Assembly: GCA_009775095.1 (NCBI GenBank)
Contig: VSOZ01000003.1
Span: 1-64,000 of the forward strand
Direction: 5' to 3'
Source: Muribaculum sp.
GTDB lineage: Bacteria; Bacteroidota; Bacteroidia; Bacteroidales; Muribaculaceae
Length of the DNA stretch: 64,000 nt
This document shows positions 54,316 to 61,405 of the stretch, piece after piece. The notes under the pieces were generated by a model, which worked only from the letters and a program-made list of their open reading frames with translations, did no database searches and had not been told where the DNA came from. Each line of letters opens with the position of its first letter. Position 1 is the stretch's first letter. A program made the position numbers and the translations under genes.

Positions 54316-57279
54316 CTATTTTAGTGCCTCATAAAGCACTGTCATGATGGCCGGCCTGATATTGAGGGATGTAAATGCACGGTTGTCGCGCGACGGGTTG
54401 ACGCGGTTGCTGAGAAATATGTATATCAGTCCGTTGGCCGGGTCAACCCAAAAGCCGGTGCCGGTAAAACCGATATGACCGAATGTCGAGGCGTCGGCTT
54501 GCGGGGCCGTGGGCGATTTGTCCGGGTCGGCCATGTCGGGTTTGTCGAATCCGAGTCCACGGCGCGACCGCGGACTCTTGGCTGAGGTGAACAGCTTGAC
54601 GGTCTTTGCCGACAATATCTTTCTGCCGCCGTAGCTGCCTCCGTTGAGCCACATCTGACACAGTTTGGCGAGGTCGCCGGCAGTTGAGAAAAGTCCGGCA
54701 TTGCCCTGCACTCCGCCCGAGAAGGCGGCGAGTTCATCGTGTACATAGCCGTGTATGAGCTGGCGGCGCATGAAGCGGTCGCTTTCGGTGGGGGCTATCT
54801 CCTCGGCGCAGTGGCGCGACAGGGGCAGGTAGCCCGTGCGACAGGCTCCGAGCGGTGCGTATATCTCTTTTTGTACATACTCGTCGTGGCTTATGCCCGT
54901 AAGGTTTTGCTCCATCTCCATAAGCAGCGCGAAGTTCAGGTCGGAGTAACGGTAGGCTTTGTTGGCGCGCAGGTCCATGGTGTGTATACGTGCCATGATG
55001 GTGTCGTAGGCTGCCTTGCCTACATACAACCCTTTAGCTACGGGGCGGTCGCATGCTTCACCGGGGGTGTGCGATGTCAGGTCGGTACGCAGCCGGGCCT
55101 GATTGTTGCCGTAAATCCCGCGTGCTATTTTTATTGTATTGGCACCTCGCATGCGGTTGGAGGTCAGCCGACCTTTGTAGGTGGCGGTGTCCATAAACAG
55201 TTTCATGACATTCATGGCCGCGGGATAGCCGCTTTCATGATACAAAAGTTCCTTGACGGTGATATCGTTTTTGCCGCACTCTTTCAGTTCGGGTATATAG
55301 CGGCATGCGGGTGAGTCGAGTTCATATAACGAACGGTCGTAGGCGAGCATGAGCCCGGGTAGTGTACCGGCTACTTTGCTTACGGAGGCAAGGTCGTAGA
55401 TGGTGGAGTCGTTTACGCGTCGTGTCTTGGTGTTGTCGGTATAGCCGTAGCTCTTGTCTATCACCACGTTGCCGTTTCTGGCCACCAGCACCTGACAGCC
55501 GGGAAACGCGCCCGTGCGGAGTCCTACGCTTACAAGCGAGTCTATTCTCTTCTCAACCGAGGGATTGAAGCCCGCTTCGGCAGGCGATTCGTAACCTAAA
55601 CGGTTTTTGAGCAGACCTACGCACGTGCCGGCCGGTGCCACACCCTTGATGCCTACGGGTAGAGTGCCGTTGACCCTTATGCCGCCGAATATGGCCTGTG
55701 CGCCGTACTCTTGAGTCAGCATATTGTTTTCATACGCTATGATGATCGATTTGGCTCTGAGCGGAGCGAAACGGGCCACCTTGTAGGGATTGATGAAAAA
55801 TACCGTGACGAGATTTTTGCAGCTATTGAGTTTTTTCAATTCGGCCACGGTAGTAGCTTTGTCATTATACACTGCCGCTACTACTATGTCATGTCGTTTT
55901 ATGGCGTCGACCGTGGCTGCCGACAGGGCTGACGTCGTGCTGTAAGTGTCGACTTGTGCGTATTTTCCGCAGAAGCGGGTGAATGTATTCTGACGTCCCT
56001 CGCCGAGATTCACTACCGCTATACTGTTTGTGTCGAGATTGCGCAGCGGAAGCAGGTCCGACGAGTTTTCTATGCATGTCATCATAGCGGCCGTGAGGCG
56101 TCGGTTTACAGCCTCGGCTTCAGCCGATACAAGGTCGCTCTTCAGTGTCGGGGTGACTGCCTTGGGCTGTTTTGTTGCCAGACCGAACATATATTTATAT
56201 GTAAGCACCTTCTTGCAGCGGTTTTCGATAATGCTGTCGGGTATCTCTCCTGATTTTACGGCATTGTACACAGCGTCCATGTCGGTGGCGAGTGCCGTCG
56301 GCTCGAGAAGTATGTCGACTCCTGCTTTTAGCGCGGCCACGCAATTGTTTACGCCGGGTATGTTAGCCCCCTTCATGGCGAGTCCGTCGGTCCATACAAG
56401 TCCCTCAAAGCCTAAACGGTCTTTAAGCACTCCGGTTATTATGTTGTATGACAATGAGGATGGAATGCCCGACGGTTCGAGTGCCGGCACATTGAGGTGC
56501 CCTACCATTATGCCTGACAGTCCGGCGTTGATGAACTCTCTGAACGGATACAGATCCACGCTGTCGAGTTTCGCAGCGTCATGGTTGATTGCCGGAAGGG
56601 TTTTGTGGGAGTCGTTGTCGGTGTCGCCGTGTCCGGGAAAGTGCTTGCCTACGGCCATGACGCCGCCGCTCTCAATGCCGCGCGAATAGGCGAGACCGAG
56701 TTCCGCTACTCGCTTGGGGTCCTCGCCGAACGAGCGGAAGCCTATGACCGGATTCTGCGGATTGGAGTTGACGTCAAGCACCGGTGCGAAGTTGACCTGA
56801 ATGCCGAGCAGTCGACACTGGCGCGCGGTCTCGCGTCCGTAGTCGTAAAGAAGTTGCGGGTCCTCGATGGCCCCGAGCCCCATGTTGTAAGGATAACGCA
56901 CGGTGCCGGTGACACGCATCGACGGACCCCATTCGCCGTCAAGGGTCATCAGTAGCGGCACTTCGGCCAATGAGCGCGCGTAGTCGGTCAGTGCGGCGTG
57001 TTGTTCTATGGTGCCTTTGCTGAAAAGGAGTCCGCCCACGCCTCGTGTCTTTACATAGGAGGCTATGGTGGAGCGTGCGGCTGTCATGTTGGCCGGACTT
57101 ACTTTGGGAACAAACAGCTGTCCTATGCGTTGACGTAGTGTCAGTGACCGGTATACTGAGTCAACCCATCGGTCACATGACTGTCTGTCTATGCCCGAGA
57201 GCATGTCGGGGGAGGAGGCGTGGAGAGTCATGGCACCTGCTGCAAGTGCTGAAATCAGAAGTGTGTATATGCGTCGCAA
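54316..57279 (-). CDS. GH3 glycosidase fused to beta-lactamase-type serine hydrolase
   Basis: A 987-residue secreted protein (signal peptide 1-21) with two catalytic parts. Residues about 45-370 are a GH3 barrel of the beta-N-acetylglucosaminidase (NagZ) kind: GKHFPGHGDTDNDSHKTLP at 211-229 holds the His-Asp acid/base dyad, and Asp298 in LVWTDGLAMKG is the nucleophile. A GH3 C-terminal-type sandwich covers about 390-560. From about 575 a class C beta-lactamase/DD-peptidase-like domain has Ser632-V-S-Lys635 and YSDLN, and ends with FGHIGFTGTGFWVD. Such fusions occur in Bacteroidetes and suggest a role in cell-wall muropeptide processing. The substrates are not established here. Confidence 0.92.
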   Translation of the reverse strand: MRRIYTLLISALAAGAMTLHASSPDMLSGIDRQSCDRWVDSVYRSLTLRQRIGQLFVPKVSPANMTAARSTIASYVKTRGVGGLLFSKGTIEQHAALTDYARSLAEVPLLMTLDGEWGPSMRVTGTVRYPYNMGLGAIEDPQLLYDYGRETARQCRLLGIQVNFAPVLDVNSNPQNPVIGFRSFGEDPKRVAELGLAYSRGIESGGVMAVGKHFPGHGDTDNDSHKTLPAINHDAAKLDSVDLYPFREFINAGLSGIMVGHLNVPALEPSGIPSSLSYNIITGVLKDRLGFEGLVWTDGLAMKGANIPGVNNCVAALKAGVDILLEPTALATDMDAVYNAVKSGEIPDSIIENRCKKVLTYKYMFGLATKQPKAVTPTLKSDLVSAEAEAVNRRLTAAMMTCIENSSDLLPLRNLDTNSIAVVNLGEGRQNTFTRFCGKYAQVDTYSTTSALSAATVDAIKRHDIVVAAVYNDKATTVAELKKLNSCKNLVTVFFINPYKVARFAPLRAKSIIIAYENNMLTQEYGAQAIFGGIRVNGTLPVGIKGVAPAGTCVGLLKNRLGYESPAEAGFNPSVEKRIDSLVSVGLRTGAFPGCQVLVARNGNVVIDKSYGYTDNTKTRRVNDSTIYDLASVSKVAGTLPGLMLAYDRSLYELDSPACRYIPELKECGKNDITVKELLYHESGYPAAMNVMKLFMDTATYKGRLTSNRMRGANTIKIARGIYGNNQARLRTDLTSHTPGEACDRPVAKGLYVGKAAYDTIMARIHTMDLRANKAYRYSDLNFALLMEMEQNLTGISHDEYVQKEIYAPLGACRTGYLPLSRHCAEEIAPTESDRFMRRQLIHGYVHDELAAFSGGVQGNAGLFSTAGDLAKLCQMWLNGGSYGGRKILSAKTVKLFTSAKSPRSRRGLGFDKPDMADPDKSPTAPQADASTFGHIGFTGTGFWVDPANGLIYIFLSNRVNPSRDNRAFTSLNIRPAIMTVLYEALK

Positions 57280-57333
57280 TTGAATAGATATTTTATTGTG
57301 TTGGAAAATCGGTTTTGTGTTATGACATAAGGC

Positions 57334-58788
57334 CTACATGCGCGGGCGGTTGTCACGATATGTTATTTTGCGGTTGTGTTGCCCTTCGATGTAGTCTATC
57401 ATGGTCTCGTCAAGGCGCTTCTCGCTGCGGGTCATGATTTCGCCGCTGGTCAGCGGCTCCATATAGTCGCCTCCCTGTGCGAGATAGTCGATAGTCACTA
57501 CCGTATATGTCTTGTCGGGGTCTATCGACGATATGTCGAGGCCGCCGCTTATGCCGTCGCCTCCGCGCCCCTTCATCACGTCTATCGATGCGAGCAGGTC
57601 GCGTCCGGCGAGCTGCATAACCACCAGCTTGTTGTCAAAGGGCAGCATGGTCATTATCATCTCTTTTGTTATGTGACCGGCCGGAAGTCCGCGTCGTATA
57701 CCGCCCTTGTTGACGATGGCAAGGTCGATATGACGGTCGGTCAGGCGGCTGCCCATCTCGTGCATTGCGTCGGCTACCCAGTTGAGCAGTATCTGACTAC
57801 CGGCGGGAAACTCCTGAGCAAGTCGTCCTATTTTCATCGTTTTGAGAGAGTCAACCCCTTGTCGGTAAGGATAAAGTATGGCGGCCGCTTCGGAGTCGAT
57901 GCGGTTGTCGAGCCTTTTGTCAACGCTTATGAGCCGGTAGTCGGCGCTGGGTGAGTCTGTGTCAATGATTACCTCTCCGAGGTAGCGTCCTCGGCTGCCG
58001 GTCTGCACTACGAGCACCGTATCGCCGACGGCATTGGGCACTCTCCACGTGGGTTTCGGTTTTGAGGGATTTATTACGGTGTGGGAGTGACCTCCTATTA
58101 TTATGTCGATGCCTTCGGTGGACGATGCCAGTTCAAGGTCGCTCGGTGTGGGCGGATTTTGTGTGTCGTAGCCCACATGGGTAAGCGCTACCACTTTGTC
58201 GGCATGCTCTATGTTGCGCAGGTACCAAGCCATGGCGTTGGCCGCTTTGATGCCGTCGGTATATTTTACGTTTCCTGCGTTGCTGTCGGCTATCATGCCC
58301 TTCGGGTCGAGGTTTATTGCCAAGAAGCCTATCTTGCAGTCACCGATTGTTTTTATCGTGTACGGCGTGAACAGGCTGTCGAGCGGGGTGTCGCGCAGGT
58401 CGTAGTTTGTCGTGATGAGATCGGCGTCGAGTTGCGACAGTTCGTTTGCAAGTACATCGAGTCCGTTGTCAAACTCATGGTTGCCGAGTATGGCTACGTC
58501 GTAACCGAGCGCATTCATCATTTTGCGCTCCACTTCGCCTTTGTAAAGTGTGAAGTACAGGGTGCCCTGAACGGCGTCGCCGCAGTCGACGAGGAGTACC
58601 TGTCCGGGCCGGGCCTCGCGTATGCTATCAATGAGCACTTTGCGCCTGAGGACCCCGCCGAGGTTTTTATCGTCAGGGTCGAGTGCGCTGTGGGTGTCAT
58701 TTGTGTGAAGTATTACAATTTCTTCGGTGGACGCTGTCATAGCCGTAATGGCTAACGCACATCCCGTCAGTATATTTCGCAGTTTCAT
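57334..58788 (-). CDS. 5'-nucleotidase/metallophosphatase (UshA-like)
   Basis: A 484-residue secreted enzyme of the 5'-nucleotidase family. The metal motifs ILHTNDTHSALD, DCGDAVQGT, LGNHEFDNGLD and IGGHSHT form the N-terminal dinuclear phosphatase site. The C-terminal 5_nucleotid_C domain (about 330-470) has VNKGGIRRGLPAG and LPFDNKLVVMQLAG, which bind the nucleoside. I start at 58788 (MKLRNILTGCALAITAMTA), which gives a proper signal peptide. The frame is open to 58866. It follows the S41 gene by 119 bp and precedes the GH3 fusion by 54 bp. Confidence 0.92.
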   Translation of the reverse strand: MKLRNILTGCALAITAMTASTEEIVILHTNDTHSALDPDDKNLGGVLRRKVLIDSIREARPGQVLLVDCGDAVQGTLYFTLYKGEVERKMMNALGYDVAILGNHEFDNGLDVLANELSQLDADLITTNYDLRDTPLDSLFTPYTIKTIGDCKIGFLAINLDPKGMIADSNAGNVKYTDGIKAANAMAWYLRNIEHADKVVALTHVGYDTQNPPTPSDLELASSTEGIDIIIGGHSHTVINPSKPKPTWRVPNAVGDTVLVVQTGSRGRYLGEVIIDTDSPSADYRLISVDKRLDNRIDSEAAAILYPYRQGVDSLKTMKIGRLAQEFPAGSQILLNWVADAMHEMGSRLTDRHIDLAIVNKGGIRRGLPAGHITKEMIMTMLPFDNKLVVMQLAGRDLLASIDVMKGRGGDGISGGLDISSIDPDKTYTVVTIDYLAQGGDYMEPLTSGEIMTRSEKRLDETMIDYIEGQHNRKITYRDNRPRM

Positions 58789-58907
58789 TGTGCCGGTGTT
58801 TAAATAGTCAATAAGGTAATATGTAAGATTAAATACAAATTTAATGATATTACCCAACATACACAAATCCTCTGCCGAAGCTATGCATCGATATTTATGA
58901 GTCTGTT

Positions 58908-60545
58908 CTATTTTGTTCGATGTTGTTTTATGATGTCAAGTGCTCTGGTCATGGCGTCCGATGCAGGGACTGCCACATCGGGGAGGGTGCCGTGTATGTC
59001 GTTTTCGTCGGCTTGGAATTGCCAGAAGCGCTTGAACGATATGGAACAATGAAGACGTGACACCGGCAGACGGTAGCTCAACACGTCGCCGTAGCATACG
59101 TTCATGCCGCCGGTCTCTTCTCCTATGACTGTGCCCATGCCGCACTCCTTGAATGCCCATGCGAAGGAGCCTGCCGATGAGAAAGTCTTGTTTGATGTAA
59201 GCAGATATACGTTGCCTGTATAGTGTCCATCATCAACTGAAAGCGGCTTTATATAGTTTTCGGGGCTTACTTCATGAAATGCAAACATCGGGGCTATGTC
59301 GGCGCCCATTAGCCGTTTTGTCAAAGGAGTCACTCTGATCAGTGCTTTATCCATCTGTATAAACGGTTGCGGTGATATATATCGTAGCAGTATATCACCT
59401 ACGGAGCTGTTGCCTCCGCCGTTTTTACGCAGGTCGATGACAAGGTTGTTTATTCCGTCGGCTTTAAGGGCCTTGAACATGGAGTCGGCAAATACTTTCA
59501 TGCGGTCTGCGTCATGAAATGATCGGAAATCCATCACAGCCACGTCGTTTTTCTTATCAATTGTAAATGAATAAGGCGCTTGTGAGTCTGACCCCGGAAT
59601 TGCCGGCATGCGTCGTTTTACTTCGTCATATGGAGTGGCGGGATAGATGACCGACATGGGACTGTCCGCTCCTTCAGGCAGGTAAACGATGTTGAATGTG
59701 TCGGCCGGAAAAAGCATGTGGCGAAGAGCCGGAAAAGAGCTGTCGACACGTGATAGCTTGAACGGTATTCGCTCGCCGGCAACATACGGGAGCATGGAGT
59801 CTACCATTTCTTCCGCGCTGTGTCCGTTTATGCTCAATAACTTTGCACCGCGTGGTATAATGGAGTCAAGACTGGCCCGGCATACTATCGACTTGTCGCT
59901 GAGTACATCGACCAACACCGGCATCCTTTTAAGCTCCCCGGTAAACACATCATTGTAGGGAAACGTGAGATTGGTATGGCCGTCACCTATCATGGCCACT
60001 ATAGGCGCGGCTTTGCGGTAGAGTTCCATTGTGGAAATCGAGTCAGGCAAAGAAGCTACCGCATTGTTTATCGCGCGGAAAAAGTCTTCTTTTCTGCATA
60101 CGGAAAAGATGTCGGGGTGCACTTCACTCAGACCGTATATAAGGGCGTTTATGTCAAACTCTGCCTGCTTTCGGTCAAGCAGTCCCGAAGGTGCTTTTTT
60201 GAGTATTTTCGGATCCGGATTTTCATAGATGTTAGCTGCCGTGCGGTTGACTCTTACCCGGGCTGTATCGCCTTTGGCCGTTACGATGATAAAATCTTTT
60301 GACTGCCATTCGTCAAGGACAATATTGAGGGTGTCTGTGTCCGATGCAAATGTCACTTCACGAGCTGACGTGTCGAGTACATCCGTTTCGGGGCCGATAA
60401 GGAGTCTCCATCCTCCTCTCATCTCTTGTCCGTCAATAAAAAGGCCTACAGGGTCGATGCCGGTTTTCATTACACTGTCATTTGCAGATGCATATGTCGG
60501 TGTAAATGCCGATATAAGTACGAGTACTAATGTCCTGAATTTCAT
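58908..60545 (-). CDS. S41 family peptidase
   Basis: A 545-residue secreted protein (signal peptide 1-21) with a C-terminal S41 (tail-specific protease-like) domain. NLVIDLRKNGGGNSSVGD, YLLTSNKTFSSAGSFAWAFKECG (nucleophile Ser) and VIGEETGG are the family blocks in the right order. The N-terminal 110 residues are a beta-rich extension of unknown role. It is 11 bp after the GLPGLI gene and therefore probably in one operon with it and the receptor. The target protein is unknown. Confidence 0.9.
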   Translation of the reverse strand: MKFRTLVLVLISAFTPTYASANDSVMKTGIDPVGLFIDGQEMRGGWRLLIGPETDVLDTSAREVTFASDTDTLNIVLDEWQSKDFIIVTAKGDTARVRVNRTAANIYENPDPKILKKAPSGLLDRKQAEFDINALIYGLSEVHPDIFSVCRKEDFFRAINNAVASLPDSISTMELYRKAAPIVAMIGDGHTNLTFPYNDVFTGELKRMPVLVDVLSDKSIVCRASLDSIIPRGAKLLSINGHSAEEMVDSMLPYVAGERIPFKLSRVDSSFPALRHMLFPADTFNIVYLPEGADSPMSVIYPATPYDEVKRRMPAIPGSDSQAPYSFTIDKKNDVAVMDFRSFHDADRMKVFADSMFKALKADGINNLVIDLRKNGGGNSSVGDILLRYISPQPFIQMDKALIRVTPLTKRLMGADIAPMFAFHEVSPENYIKPLSVDDGHYTGNVYLLTSNKTFSSAGSFAWAFKECGMGTVIGEETGGMNVCYGDVLSYRLPVSRLHCSISFKRFWQFQADENDIHGTLPDVAVPASDAMTRALDIIKQHRTK

Positions 60546-60556
60546 AAATTGTCAGT

Positions 60557-61405
60557 TTATTTGTTTTTGTAATCGGGTTCCGGGGCATATTTTAGAGCGT
60601 CGTATTTTGGGCGGTCGGCGTAATTGTAGTTAAACTGCACATCGCCGTGTTTGGCTTTGATTATGGCCTCTCGGTTGTTCATGTAATACTCGTCTTCGAC
60701 AAGTGCCTTTTTTCTGTCAACTTTCTGGTATCCGTCGGGTGAATACATGGGCGTTATTGTCTTGTCGGTCTTTTCGATGCCGGTTGCCGTAAGCTCAAAT
60801 CCGGGCACAGCCTCGACTTTAAGTATCATGCCGGGCAGCCCGTGGAATTTCCACGGACCGTATGGCAACGGCAGTTCGGGCGCAAACCAAGCCGTCCATT
60901 CTCTACCGTGGTAGTCGGTTCGGGCAGCTATGCATTCATATCCGAGTATATTGGCGGTGGAGTCGCGGATCTCCCATTGCATCTCGTCCATAGGTTCGTC
61001 ATAGTAACACAGTTCCCCCGCGAATTTGTCATAATACCTTAACCGGTTGTCGGTCGTATTGCAGAACACATATGTATATACATTCTTAACTGGACCTTTT
61101 CGTAAATCTATGCTTAAGCCTCCTCCGGGAGTCTGGGTCATACAAGCCGCCATAATTATCTGTTGTAACTCTTTTTTGCCTTCGGGAGTAGACGACATGG
61201 AGTCTGACCACAGGCTTAGATCGTTGAAGTATTTTGATTCGTGGGTGTTGGCCAGTAATGTCATCTTTTTAACAGAGATGGTGTCGGTCTCCCAGTTGCG
61301 TGACTTAATCTCATAGCTGACAATTATGTCGGCCTTCTGTTGTGCGCTTGCGGCTATCGCCACAAGACACATGATTATCGGTGTAATCAATCGGTTCATA
61401 TTCAT
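60557..61405 (-). CDS. GLPGLI family secreted protein
   Basis: A 282-residue secreted protein (signal peptide about 1-21). The segment WKFHGLPGMILKVEA carries the GLPGLI-type motif that names this Bacteroidetes family. ILGYECIAARTDYHGREWTAWFAPELPLPYGP just before it is the usual lead-in. Function is unknown. Members regularly sit next to a TonB-type outer-membrane protein, as here: the start codon directly follows the receptor's stop. Confidence 0.9.
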   Translation of the reverse strand: MNMNRLITPIIMCLVAIAASAQQKADIIVSYEIKSRNWETDTISVKKMTLLANTHESKYFNDLSLWSDSMSSTPEGKKELQQIIMAACMTQTPGGGLSIDLRKGPVKNVYTYVFCNTTDNRLRYYDKFAGELCYYDEPMDEMQWEIRDSTANILGYECIAARTDYHGREWTAWFAPELPLPYGPWKFHGLPGMILKVEAVPGFELTATGIEKTDKTITPMYSPDGYQKVDRKKALVEDEYYMNNREAIIKAKHGDVQFNYNYADRPKYDALKYAPEPDYKNK

